From an uncultured Prevotella sp. (GTDB taxonomy: Bacteria > Bacteroidota > Bacteroidia > Bacteroidales > Bacteroidaceae), in contig CALUEY010000033.1 of assembly GCA_944319915.1 (NCBI GenBank), positions 1 to 64,000 on the forward strand: a DNA stretch of 64,000 bases, read 5' to 3'. The number at the start of each line of letters is the position of its first letter. Positions within the stretch are counted from its first letter, which is position 1. This document shows positions 8,579 through 16,645 of the stretch, piece after piece. Below the pieces are notes generated by a model. The model was given only the letters and a program-made list of their open reading frames with translations. It made no database searches and was not told the origin of the DNA. Made by a program: the position numbers and the translations under genes.

Positions 8579-8610
8579 TTTGGGAAATTCAACATTTTGG
8601 AGTATTTTTG
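8579..8610 (+). promoter_or_regulatory. Bacteroidetes-type promoter for the OmpA-family gene
   Basis: TTTG at 8579-8582, exactly 20 nt, then TATTTTTG at 8603-8610. This is a full match in layout to the Bacteroidetes primary sigma factor promoter, about 50 nt before the ATG. Confidence 0.75.
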
Positions 8611-8658
8611 TAGCCAATACTACATAACAGACGAGTCAAATTTTTAAAAATCAAGGCA

Positions 8659-9771
8659 ATGAATAACAAGACTATGTTTGCGCTGGCCTTTGGCTTGCTG
8701 CTCACCGCGCCGGCAGCGGCGCAGGGCGAGGGCAAGGGGAGCCTTAAATCCTACAATTTCGTAGAAGCGCAGGGCGGCATACAGTTCACGCCCACCGATG
8801 CCAACACAGGCAAGCTCATCACCCCGATGACGTCGCTCTCGCTCGGGCGGTTCTTCGCCCCGGCCGTGGGCGCCCGCCTCCACGTAAGCGGCTGGGAGGC
8901 CAAGAGCGGCTTCGAGTTCGCCGACGGCAACAGCTACTACAAGTGGAACTACATCACCACCGACATCGACCTCCTGCTCAACCTCAACAAGCTCTTCAGC
9001 AAGAAGAACCACGCCGTGAACGTGATGCTCTTGGGAGGTATAGGCCTCAACACCGCGTGGGGCAACGACGAGGCCCAGAGCCTGGCCGCAGCCGCCAACG
9101 CCCCCAGCAACGGCATTAACATGCCCTTCACCTGGGACGGCACGCGCCTGAGCCACAACATACGCGCCGGGCTGCGCCTTGAGACCGACGTGACCAAGCC
9201 CGTGGGCGTGTCGCTCGAGGTTACGGCCAACAGCCTCGACGACCGCTTCAACTCGAAGTGCAACAACAGCGACGACTGGATGATAACCGCACAGCTCGGC
9301 GTGAGCTTCCGCTTCGGCCACAAGTACAAGCAGGCCCCCAAGAAGGAAGAGCCCGCGCCAGCGCCGGCACCCGCCCCGGCCCCCGCTCCGCAGCCAAAGC
9401 CTGAGCCCAAGCCTGAGCCCAAGCCCGAGCCCAAGCCCGAGCCCGAGAAGCTGCAGGAGGAGGTGTTCTTCAACATACGCGAGTCCGACCCGAAGCACGC
9501 CACCACAGAGCTGCGCCAGGTGGCCGACTTCATGAAGCGCAACCCGCAGGCCAAGGTGCGCATCACCGGCTACGCCGACAAGGGCACGGGCAACGCCCGC
9601 GTGAACAAGGAATACTCCGAGAAGCGCGCCCAGGAGTTCAAGGACGAGCTTGTGAAGAGCTACGGGGCCGACGCCAGCCGCATCATCGTTGATGCCAAGG
9701 GCGACACCGTGCAGCCGTTCACCGAGAACGACAAGAACCGCTGCGTGATCATCATCGGCCCGGTGGAGTGA
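8659..9771 (+). CDS. OmpA-family outer membrane protein with Pro-rich linker
   Basis: A 370-residue outer membrane protein. It has a signal peptide (MNNKTMFALAFGLLLTAPAAAQ), an N-terminal beta-barrel (about residues 25-225, ending GVSFRFGHKY), then a low-complexity linker of AP repeats and KPEP repeats (residues about 235-265). The C-terminal OmpA peptidoglycan-binding domain has KVRITGYADKGTGNARVNKE followed by YSEKRAQEF and ends NRCVIIIGPVE. The tandem KPEP codons (9405-9440 region) may vary in copy number. It is monocistronic, with its own promoter, and converges on the methyltransferase gene 24 nt away. It is likely an abundant envelope-anchoring porin-like protein. Confidence 0.9.
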   Translation: MNNKTMFALAFGLLLTAPAAAQGEGKGSLKSYNFVEAQGGIQFTPTDANTGKLITPMTSLSLGRFFAPAVGARLHVSGWEAKSGFEFADGNSYYKWNYITTDIDLLLNLNKLFSKKNHAVNVMLLGGIGLNTAWGNDEAQSLAAAANAPSNGINMPFTWDGTRLSHNIRAGLRLETDVTKPVGVSLEVTANSLDDRFNSKCNNSDDWMITAQLGVSFRFGHKYKQAPKKEEPAPAPAPAPAPAPQPKPEPKPEPKPEPKPEPEKLQEEVFFNIRESDPKHATTELRQVADFMKRNPQAKVRITGYADKGTGNARVNKEYSEKRAQEFKDELVKSYGADASRIIVDAKGDTVQPFTENDKNRCVIIIGPVE

Positions 9772-9795
9772 GCCGGGGCCAACGAAGAACCGTGG

Positions 9796-10995
9796 CTAAC
9801 TGACTTTTGAACAAACCAGCAGGGCGTGGGCCCTGTCAGCGAGGGTGGTGGCGAAGATGTAAACGCCGCCACCCTCGCCCATTTTCAGCCTGCGCCGCAG
9901 CTCCGCCACCGTGAGGGGGAAGTTCCTCACGGCCACGTTGGCCTTGCCAATGCCCTGCAAGGCCGCCCGCAGCTCGCGCTTGCCCATGGTGGAGGCCCGC
10001 TCCACCACGAAGGCCCGCCCCGGGAAGCCCTCGGCCTCCCCGGCCGACACAAAGAGGTGGCTGCCCGCCCCCAATGCCTTCACCCCGAAGCGCCGCTCGA
10101 GCAAGCCAAAGCACCCCGCCTTCATCACCGACGCGTTGGGCTCGTAGAGCCTCATCCCCACCAGCCCCGGCAGCTCGGCCCTGCCAAAGCCCCCGCCCCG
10201 GGCAGAGCATGGCAGGGGCGCGCCCCCGCCATCGAAGCAAAAATCATCGCCATCGTTCACGCAGTGCACCTGCAGCCCGCCGCCACTCCACATGGCGAGC
10301 AGCAGTTCCTTGCACTCGCCCCCCACCGACACCATGTGCACCTCGCGCACGGCGCCCCCCATGTCGGCCACGGCCTTGTGCCAGTCGAGCATGGGCGAGA
10401 GCTTCACCATCACGCGGCGGCCCTTAGCCAGCAGCGCGCCGCGCAGCGCGGCCACGTCGGGCGTGCAGTCGGCAATGGCGTAGGTGCGCCCCCCGGCGGC
10501 GTCGCGCCGCGCCGGGTCGGCGTAGATGAGGTCGGCAGGAGCCATGCGGCCCAGGTAGTCGGCCCCGTCGGCGCACACCACCTCGGCCTCCGGCAGCCCG
10601 AGCAGCGGCAGGTTGTGGCGCGCCACGGCGCACAGCCGCTCCTGCCGCTCCACGTAGGTGGCCCGGGCAAAGCCCCGCGCCATGAACGCGAAGTCAACGC
10701 CGAAGCCGCCCGTGATGTCAACGAGCCGCCCGCCGCCGCACAGCCGCCGGGCCACGGCGGCCTTGTAGCGCGCCGCCGCCTCGCCCGAGCACTGCTCCAT
10801 GGAGAGGCGCGGCGGGTAAACAAGGCCGTCCACCGCCGCCCACGAGGGCAGCTTGCGCCTGGCCGCCTGCCTCCCGGCTATCTGGTCGAGGGCAAAGGCC
10901 ATGTCAACGCCGGGGTGCCTGCCGGCCTGCAGGGCCAGCCGGCGCACGTCGGCCCCGGCGTTGGCCTCAATGAAGTCTAAGGTTTCCTGGTTCAT
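9796..10995 (-). CDS. PG_1098-type class I SAM-dependent methyltransferase with THUMP-like domain
   Basis: A 399-residue protein. The SAM-binding motif I (LVDITGGFGVDF) is near residue 91 and a catalytic-type motif IYADPARRD near residue 152. The C-terminal region (AALQGIGKANVAVRNFPLTV) matches the THUMP-like end of the Bacteroidetes PG_1098 family of putative RNA methyltransferases. The start MNQETLDF at 10995 is chosen because the longer ORF is only repeat translation. The substrate is unknown; RNA is inferred from the THUMP-like fold. A family A array occupies its 5' flank up to the four-helix gene. Confidence 0.8.
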   Translation of the reverse strand: MNQETLDFIEANAGADVRRLALQAGRHPGVDMAFALDQIAGRQAARRKLPSWAAVDGLVYPPRLSMEQCSGEAAARYKAAVARRLCGGGRLVDITGGFGVDFAFMARGFARATYVERQERLCAVARHNLPLLGLPEAEVVCADGADYLGRMAPADLIYADPARRDAAGGRTYAIADCTPDVAALRGALLAKGRRVMVKLSPMLDWHKAVADMGGAVREVHMVSVGGECKELLLAMWSGGGLQVHCVNDGDDFCFDGGGAPLPCSARGGGFGRAELPGLVGMRLYEPNASVMKAGCFGLLERRFGVKALGAGSHLFVSAGEAEGFPGRAFVVERASTMGKRELRAALQGIGKANVAVRNFPLTVAELRRRLKMGEGGGVYIFATTLADRAHALLVCSKVS

Positions 10996-11007
10996 AAGGC
11001 AGTTTTT

Positions 11008-11182
11008 GGTGGGAGGGCAGAGAGGGCTGGGAGAGCTGAGAGAGCTGGGAGGGCTGGGAGGGCTGGGAGAGCTGGGAGGGCTGGGAGAGCTGGGAGGGCT
11101 GGGAGAACTGAGCACAGTGGCAGGCACAGCCCTCCCAAAGCTCTCAGAACTCCCAGCTCTCCCAAAACTCCCAGCCCTCCCA
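11008..11182. repeat. Family A palindromic array between two genes (3' of four-helix protein 1)
   Basis: G-rich 9-nt units on + at about 11010-11108, a core CTGAGCACAGTGGCAGGCAC (11108-11127) plus AGCCC, then C-rich units to 11182. The two arms are inverted relative to each other, so the whole element can fold into a long hairpin around the core. The right arm ends at 11182, directly against the TGA (11183-11185) of the four-helix gene. The left arm ends 13 nt before the methyltransferase ATG. Confidence 0.9.
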
Positions 11183-11743
11183 TCACTTCATCCCATTGCT
11201 CTTCCTGTACTCCAGGCGGGCGCGGGTCATCTGCTCGCGTATGCCCCCTTCCCGGAGGAAGCGCTTCTTGGCGGCCTCTATCAGGCGGGCGAGCAGGTAG
11301 TCGGCCTGGTGAATGAGCACTATGGCTATGTTGGCTATGGTCTCGGCGGAGCGCACGCCCATGCGCTCCCTGAAGAAAGCCGACTCGGGGTGCGCCCTGC
11401 ACACGCGCCGGGCCTGCTCGGCCTTGGGCGAACCCTTGGCCCACAGCGCCAAGCCCCGCACACGCAGGAAGTCGCCATAATCGGCAAGCAGTTCCTGCAA
11501 GCTGGCCTTGGCCACGTTGTAGAGCTTAATCTCGGTCTCGCGCGAGGCCGTGGCCGCCGCGCTGCCCTCGGCTATGTTCTGCTTGCCGCTGCGCGCAGCC
11601 TGGAGCATCTGGTCAACGGTGCGGTCGCCCTTGGCAAGGTGGTTGTTTACGAAGTAATAGGTAACATCATATATGCACTCCGCCTTTTGGTAAGCAACCA
11701 ACTTGCTGTAGTGCCCCAGCTGGGGCATGAATGAATCGGGCAT
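11183..11743 (-). CDS. Four-helix-bundle 'suffix' protein, copy 1 (S23/bIVP-related)
   Basis: A 186-residue protein of the four-helix-bundle family related to the 23S rRNA intervening-sequence (S23) proteins and to the Avd accessory protein of diversity-generating retroelements. The core AYQKAECIYDVTYYF, DQMLQAARSGKQNIAEGSAA and YNVAKASLQELLADYGDFLR is characteristic. A C-terminal extension FLREGGIREQMTRARLEYR is the 'suffix' part. Many Arg and Lys residues suggest nucleic-acid binding, as known for relatives. It is about 60% identical by eye to the 44614 copy. It has its own -7 element and is flanked on both sides by family A inverted arrays. Molecular role unknown. Confidence 0.85.
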   Translation of the reverse strand: MPDSFMPQLGHYSKLVAYQKAECIYDVTYYFVNNHLAKGDRTVDQMLQAARSGKQNIAEGSAAATASRETEIKLYNVAKASLQELLADYGDFLRVRGLALWAKGSPKAEQARRVCRAHPESAFFRERMGVRSAETIANIAIVLIHQADYLLARLIEAAKKRFLREGGIREQMTRARLEYRKSNGMK

Positions 11744-11775
11744 AAGCCATGGTTTTTAGGGATTGAACATTATTG

Positions 11776-11783
11776 CAAATATA
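11776..11783 (-). promoter_or_regulatory. Promoter -7 element for four-helix protein 1
   Basis: CAAATATA on + reads TATATTTG on the minus strand, 33 nt upstream of the start codon, in a short AT-rich stretch between the gene and the upstream array. No exact -33 element is seen. Confidence 0.55.
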
Positions 11784-11832
11784 GCAAAAAATAACCGCAA
11801 GCCAAGGGAAACCGCCAATTTTTTTTGAGAAA

Positions 11833-12110
11833 TGGGGAAAATGGGAGAAATGGGAGGGCTGGGAGAAATGGGAGTTCTGAGAGAACTGGGAGAACTGAGC
11901 ACAGGGCAGGCACAGCCCTCCCGAAGCTCCCAGCTCTCCCAAAGCCCCCGGCCCTCCCGAAGCTCCCAGCTCTCCCGAAGCCCCCAGCCCTCCCAAAGCT
12001 CCCGGCCCTCCCAAAGCTCCCAGCTCTCCCGAAGCCCCCGGCCCTCCCAAAGCTCCCAGCTCTCCCAAAGCTCTCAGAACTCCCAGCCCTCCCAAAGCCC
12101 CCAGCCCTGC
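11833..12110. repeat. Long family A palindromic array 5' of four-helix protein 1
   Basis: The left arm of G-rich units (11833-11894) is followed by the core CTGAGCACAGGGCAGGCACA (11895-11914), then a right arm of about 21 C-rich 9-nt units to about 12108. The core matches the one at 11108 except for one missing base. The right arm alternates CCCTCCCGA, AGCTCCCAG, CTCTCCCAA and AGCCCCCGG types with no change of register. It is the longest array in the window. Confidence 0.9.
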
Positions 12111-12153
12111 CGAACGGCCCGTTCGGCAGCCCCGAACGGGCCGTTCGGCAGGG
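12107..12153. repeat. Double palindrome (CGAACGG/CCGTTCG) next to the family A array
   Basis: CCGAACGGCCCGTTCGG is itself palindromic. Together with CCGAACGGGCCGTTCGG 8 nt later it forms an alternative larger hairpin. Similar GGCCGTT(T/C)(C/G)G pieces recur near 42.37, 50.05 and 61.66 kb. Confidence 0.65.
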
Positions 12154-12241
12154 CAAAACAGCCCCTTCCGCAAGCCCTTGGCTGCCAGCGGGTTGCGGAA
12201 GGGCCAAAAAGGCCGCCAGCAGGCGGGGCCGGGCAAGACAA

Positions 12242-12275
12242 AGCGGGGGGAGCGCACTGCTGCGCTCCCCCCGCT
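12242..12275 (-). terminator. Strong hairpin downstream of the GH10 xylanase gene
   Basis: A perfect 15-bp stem AGCGGGGGGAGCGCA / TGCGCTCCCCCCGCT with loop CTGC, followed on the minus strand by TTGTCTTG. It lies 31 nt past the xylanase stop. The region 12154-12241 between it and the palindromes shows no gene. Confidence 0.65.
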
Positions 12276-12306
12276 GTTCGATGAACGACTGTGGGTGGCC
12301 CGGGCG

Positions 12307-14040
12307 TCACTTAACCACCACGCACCGGCCGCCCACCACGTAGACGCCGCGCGGCAGGCTCTGCACGCGCGAGCGCAGGATGCCGAGGGCCACGGGCCGC
12401 CCGCCGAGGTCGTAGACATCGACGAATGGCGAGGCGCCATAGCCTTCGCCCTCCGCGATGCCACCTATGCCGACGGCCACCTTGCCGGCGGCCTCCTCAA
12501 GCACATCCCTGAGGGCGAAGAAGGCCGGCTTGGCCTGGAGCGTGGAGCGGAAGAGCAGGGGGTTGCCCTGCCGCCACGACATGTCGTCGGTGACGCCCCA
12601 CACCACTACGCTCTCGCAGTGGTCGTAGCCCATCATCACCTCGGCCATCTTGCGGTACTCCTCGGCCTGCTGCTCCTCGGCCCCGGCGGCATAGGGGTCG
12701 GGCATGGCCATGTCGAGCTCGGTGATGGCGCACTTCACGCCCAGCGAGGCGTAGCGCTTAACGTTAGCGGAGAACTTGGCCGAGTCGGCCTCGCCCACGG
12801 TGAGGTGGCACTGGAAGCCCACGCCGCCCACGGGCAGCCCCTTGGCCAAGAGGCTGCGCACCAGGTTGTAGTAGGCCTGCGTCTTGGCCTTGCCCTGGAA
12901 CTCCACCCCGTAGTCGTTGATGAAGAGGTGGGCGCCGGGGTCGGCCCTGTGGGCGTAGACGAAGGCCGAGTCGATGAAGTCGTCGCCGATGACCGCCTGC
13001 CATACCGACTCGCGTAGCTTGTAGCCTGCGGGGTTGGTGCGGATGATGCTCTGGTCGTCGTCGAGCACCTCGTTGACCACGTCCCACTCCTTTACCTTGC
13101 CCTTGTAGTGGGCCACCACGCTGGTGATGTGGTCTTCCATTATCTTGAGCAGCTCGGCGCGGGTGTAGCCGTGGTCGTTCTTGTAGCCGTCGGAGGTTAT
13201 CCACGCGGGCTCCTGCTTGTGCCACACGAGGGTGTGGCCCCGCACGCCCATGCCATGGCGTGCGGCGAAGTCGCAGAGGCGGTCGCCGTCGCCGAAGTTG
13301 AACTGCCCCTGGCTGGGCTGCAGCGCGTCGGGCTTCATCTCGTTCTCGGCCACCACCATGTTGAAGTTGCGGAACACGGTCTGCGTGGCCTCGAGGTTGT
13401 CGTTGCCCACGTCGATGCGCCACACCGGCACGGCCACGCCTATGTTCTTGCCCGCCAGGGCGGCATGGTGGCGCAGCGTCTGCGCCTCGTCGGTGAAGTC
13501 GTAGCCATAGTCAACGGCCACGAGGCGTATGTTGTCCACGTAGAACTCGGCGTCATCGGAGTTGAAGCCCATGTAGAGCTTGGCGCCGGGGGCGTCGGCC
13601 CGGCTCATGAAGTAAGACTTCTCCACCCAGGCCTCGGCCTGGCCCTGGTCGCAGAAGCCGGCGTCGGCGTAGATGGTGTCGGCCCCGAGGCGCGCCACGA
13701 ACTGCTTGTAGCTGCCGTCGGAGGCTGGTCGGTAGAGGTCGAAGGCCAGCTGGCGGTAGGTCTCGGTGATGTTCTCCGAGGCCAGCTCGCCCAGGTCAAG
13801 CTCTATGAGCGTGTTCCAGCTCTTGTTCTTCACGTGGAGCACCTTGTTCTGCGGGTTGGCGGGGTCGGCCACCACCTCGGCCCTCGAGTCGGTGTCGTAG
13901 CCGTTGTAGAGGTCGCTCATGGGCAGCGTGTCGCCCAGGGCCATGTCCTCGAAGTCGCACACCACGGTCTGCTGCGCCGCTGCCGGCGCCATGGCGAGCG
14001 CGAGCAGCGGAAGTATGAATAGTCGTTTCATGCCTGTCAT
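12307..14040 (-). CDS. Secreted GH10 endo-1,4-beta-xylanase with N-terminal carbohydrate-binding-like domain
   Basis: It hydrolyses xylan backbones. There is a signal peptide (LFILPLLALAMAPAAAQ), then a domain of about 150 residues starting VVCDFEDMALGDTLPMSDLY that is shared with the neighbouring beta-helix protein. The GH10 barrel (about residues 185-545) has the acid/base Glu in WDVVNEVLDDDQ, the nucleophile in ITELDMAMPDP, and WGVTDDMSWRQG. The C-terminal tail VDVYDLGGRPV...GVYVVGGRCVVVK is sorting-signal-like. The ATG at 14040 overlaps the TGA of the upstream gene (ATGA), implying translational coupling; a second ATG at 14031 is also possible. Confidence 0.93.
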   Translation of the reverse strand: MTGMKRLFILPLLALAMAPAAAQQTVVCDFEDMALGDTLPMSDLYNGYDTDSRAEVVADPANPQNKVLHVKNKSWNTLIELDLGELASENITETYRQLAFDLYRPASDGSYKQFVARLGADTIYADAGFCDQGQAEAWVEKSYFMSRADAPGAKLYMGFNSDDAEFYVDNIRLVAVDYGYDFTDEAQTLRHHAALAGKNIGVAVPVWRIDVGNDNLEATQTVFRNFNMVVAENEMKPDALQPSQGQFNFGDGDRLCDFAARHGMGVRGHTLVWHKQEPAWITSDGYKNDHGYTRAELLKIMEDHITSVVAHYKGKVKEWDVVNEVLDDDQSIIRTNPAGYKLRESVWQAVIGDDFIDSAFVYAHRADPGAHLFINDYGVEFQGKAKTQAYYNLVRSLLAKGLPVGGVGFQCHLTVGEADSAKFSANVKRYASLGVKCAITELDMAMPDPYAAGAEEQQAEEYRKMAEVMMGYDHCESVVVWGVTDDMSWRQGNPLLFRSTLQAKPAFFALRDVLEEAAGKVAVGIGGIAEGEGYGASPFVDVYDLGGRPVALGILRSRVQSLPRGVYVVGGRCVVVK

Positions 14041-16469
14041 TGTTTTACGGTTATCTTCTTCGTTGTGTCGCCTGCGCTCACTATCACCATGCCCTGCAGC
14101 CCGCCGAAGGTGTCGGGCCCGGCGCCGGCCGTGGCCTCGCGCAGCAGGCGGCCGTCGGCAGAGTATATGCGTATGGCGGTGCCGGCCTCGGCGCTCACGC
14201 ACACGCGGCCTGCCTCAGAGTAGATGGCGGGCTGCGGCCCTGCCTCAACGCCGCCTATGGCATCGGTGGGCGTGGCCTTGAGCACGAGGCGGTAGCCGCC
14301 CTCGGTCTCCCGCTCCTCAACGGCCCACTCGCCCTCGGCGGGCAGCTCCACGTCGAAGGCCCACGGGTCGCCGTAGAGCGAGCCCTTGCCGGCGGCCTCG
14401 ATGAGCACGAACTCGTCGCCCGGGCGGTACTGGTAAGTGTCCTTGACGTCGATGCGCAGCTTGGGCTTGGCGTCGCTCTCGGTGAAGTCCTCGCAGATGT
14501 TGTAGTAGATGATGTCGCCGCTGGCGTAGATGCTGTCGTGGCCCTCGGCGCCCACCTCCATGTTTACCACCGTGGTGGGGCGGAGGTAAAGGTTGACGGG
14601 CTGGCCCTGGGCGTAGTTGGCAAAGGTGAGCGTGCCTATGCCGCGGTTGCCAGGATTGAGCGTGCCGTACACATCGGTGGAGCCGGCTATGCTGCCCGAG
14701 CCCCCGAGGGTGGCCCCGGTGAACACGAAGGTCTGCGTGGAGCCGTCGGCGGTGTGGCCCGTGCCGCCGGTGAGCCTGTTGGCCCGTGCCAGGGCGGCGT
14801 CGTTGTTCACCAGGAGCGTGCCGTCGAGCACGCGTATGCCGCCGTTGATGAGGTTTTCGTTGTTGGTGATGGTGTAGGTGCCGGCGCCCTCCTTCACGAG
14901 GCCCACCTGCTGCTCCTCGTAGGGCTTGCCGTCCTTGTCGGGCGGGGCTATGCGGCCTGCCAGCTCAGAGTCGGTGCCGAGGGCGCCCACGAGGTAGTAA
15001 GAGCGTGGCTTGCTCGACGCCTTGTAGTAGCCGCAGATGCGCGACGTGGGCTCCGTGCGCAGCTCGCCTATGCGGAAGCCGCGCGTGCCGATCTCCGTGG
15101 CCAGCGTGGTGCCGTCGTGGAGCACGAGGGCCTTGTTGGCGAAAAGGTCGTTAACCTTGGCCTGCGAGGGGTCCTCGATGGCCTCCTCGATGTTGAACGT
15201 CTTGCCGCCGTGGCCGAGTACGAGTCCGTAGAAGCCTGCCGAGGCCATCACGTCGGTGTAGGGATACACGTTCACCGTGCCGGCGAAGCCCGACCAGTCG
15301 GGATACTGCGCCCCCTTGGCGTTGCCAAGGTAGGAGCGCTCGCCACCGGCGTAGATGTTGAGCGTGCCGCTGCCCGTGAGGGGCGACATCCAGTAAGTGT
15401 AGCGCGAGGTGTAGGCGTTGAGCGTGCCGCCGTCGCTGATGGCGATGGGCGCGCCAAGCTCCACGTATGACGACGAGGTGTTGTCGAGGCAGAAGTGGAG
15501 CGAGCCGCTGTCAACGGCCAGCGCCGTGCCGAGGGCCTGCGGCGCCGAGGCGTCGGCCAGGCGCAGCGTGCCGTCCTTGATGTAGGTGCCGCCGTTCATG
15601 CGGTTGTCCACCGAGGTGGCTACGGTGCCGCCGCCGCTCACCTCCATGCGCCCGTAGCCGGTGATGGCCGCCCCGGGTGCGGCGGGGATGAGGGTGTAGG
15701 CCACGGCCTTGTTGGCGAAGAGCACCGACGGGGCCTCTACCGTGCCGCTCACCCTCACGCTCAGGTTGCCCGCTGTGGGCGATGCCTCCACGGTGTCATC
15801 GAACACCACGCTGCAGCCGTTGGCGAAGCTCAGCGGCGTGGCCTCCTCATCGGCCAGGCTCACGAAGTTGGCGTCGCCGCCGTCGGCCCAGGTGTCAGAG
15901 GCGGCGCCGGTCCAGCGCAGCGTGTCGGTGGCCTGGCTCACCACCCCGCTCAGCCTTATGTTGTCTATGTAGTACTCGGCCTTGTCGTTGTTGTAGCCCA
16001 CGAGCAGCGTGGTGGCGTCGTTCCTCACCTCGCTGAGGTCGTAGGTCTTGGTGAGCCACACGCCGCGGTCGCCCTGGTAGGGGTATTCGGCGTCCCAGTA
16101 CATCTGGTCGGTGCCAAGGAGTATGGCCGCCTGCATCCAGTCGTTGCCGTCGGAGGGGGCTGGCCGGTAGATGTCGAAGGTGATGGTTTGGTAGCGGTCG
16201 TAGAGGTTGGCGCCGGTCACTCCGCCTGGCAGGGCATACTCCACGAAAGTGTTCCACTCGGTGTTCTTCACGTGGAGCACCTTGTTCTGCGGGTTGGCGG
16301 GGTCGGCGGCCACCACGGCGGTGGATGTGGTGGTGGGGCTGTAGAGGTTCTTCATCGGGTAGGCCTGGCCTATGGCATCGGCCTCGAAGTCGCACACCAC
16401 GATGTCGCCGGCGCGCACTCCGCCCATGGCTGCCGCCGCCAGCGACAGCATCAGTAGTCTTTTCTTCAT
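14037..16469 (-). CDS. Secreted beta-helix (autotransporter-associated repeat) protein with xylanase-like N-terminal domain
   Basis: An 810-residue exported protein (signal MKKRLLMLSLAAAAMGGVRA). Residues about 22-185 repeat the N-terminal domain of the GH10 neighbour (ADPANPQNKVLHVKNTEWNT versus ADPANPQNKVLHVKNKSWNT), which suggests binding to the same carbohydrate. The middle has autotransporter-associated beta-strand repeats such as GGTYIKDGTLRL, GGIRVLDGTLLVNNDAAL and TLNPGNRGIGTLTFANY, typical of right-handed beta-helices. It ends in a tail (IRIYSADGRLL...KKITVKQ). Its TGA overlaps the xylanase ATG, so the two form an operon. No catalytic residues are identifiable, so it may be an adhesin or scaffold for xylan. 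Confidence 0.78.
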   Translation of the reverse strand: MKKRLLMLSLAAAAMGGVRAGDIVVCDFEADAIGQAYPMKNLYSPTTTSTAVVAADPANPQNKVLHVKNTEWNTFVEYALPGGVTGANLYDRYQTITFDIYRPAPSDGNDWMQAAILLGTDQMYWDAEYPYQGDRGVWLTKTYDLSEVRNDATTLLVGYNNDKAEYYIDNIRLSGVVSQATDTLRWTGAASDTWADGGDANFVSLADEEATPLSFANGCSVVFDDTVEASPTAGNLSVRVSGTVEAPSVLFANKAVAYTLIPAAPGAAITGYGRMEVSGGGTVATSVDNRMNGGTYIKDGTLRLADASAPQALGTALAVDSGSLHFCLDNTSSSYVELGAPIAISDGGTLNAYTSRYTYWMSPLTGSGTLNIYAGGERSYLGNAKGAQYPDWSGFAGTVNVYPYTDVMASAGFYGLVLGHGGKTFNIEEAIEDPSQAKVNDLFANKALVLHDGTTLATEIGTRGFRIGELRTEPTSRICGYYKASSKPRSYYLVGALGTDSELAGRIAPPDKDGKPYEEQQVGLVKEGAGTYTITNNENLINGGIRVLDGTLLVNNDAALARANRLTGGTGHTADGSTQTFVFTGATLGGSGSIAGSTDVYGTLNPGNRGIGTLTFANYAQGQPVNLYLRPTTVVNMEVGAEGHDSIYASGDIIYYNICEDFTESDAKPKLRIDVKDTYQYRPGDEFVLIEAAGKGSLYGDPWAFDVELPAEGEWAVEERETEGGYRLVLKATPTDAIGGVEAGPQPAIYSEAGRVCVSAEAGTAIRIYSADGRLLREATAGAGPDTFGGLQGMVIVSAGDTTKKITVKQ

Positions 16470-16563
16470 GTTAGGATGTATTTTTTTGTTGATGATTAGG
16501 TTGGTTGCTTGGTTAGTATGCCTGTGCATATAGGGTACACGCTGGTTGGGGGGGTGGAGAAAG

Positions 16564-16603
16564 AAATCGGCACAAGGCGCGCGGCTGCGCCCCATGCCGA
16601 TTT
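16564..16603 (-). terminator. Hairpin downstream of giant secreted protein 1
   Basis: AAATCGGCA (16564-16572) pairs with TGCCGATTT (16595-16603) around a GC-rich nested stem (GGCGCGC/GCTGCGCC). It lies about 45 nt past the stop at 16646. The minus-strand continuation is CTTTCTCC, a weak T-tract. Confidence 0.55.
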
Positions 16604-16645
16604 ACTTTGTGTCAAAGAGCTTCGCGGAGAAGCCTCATGGCTTTG

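Noticed and set aside
11183-11743. Diversity-generating retroelement
   Set aside because: The four-helix protein resembles Avd, but there is no reverse transcriptase, no template repeat and no variable-repeat target gene nearby in the window.
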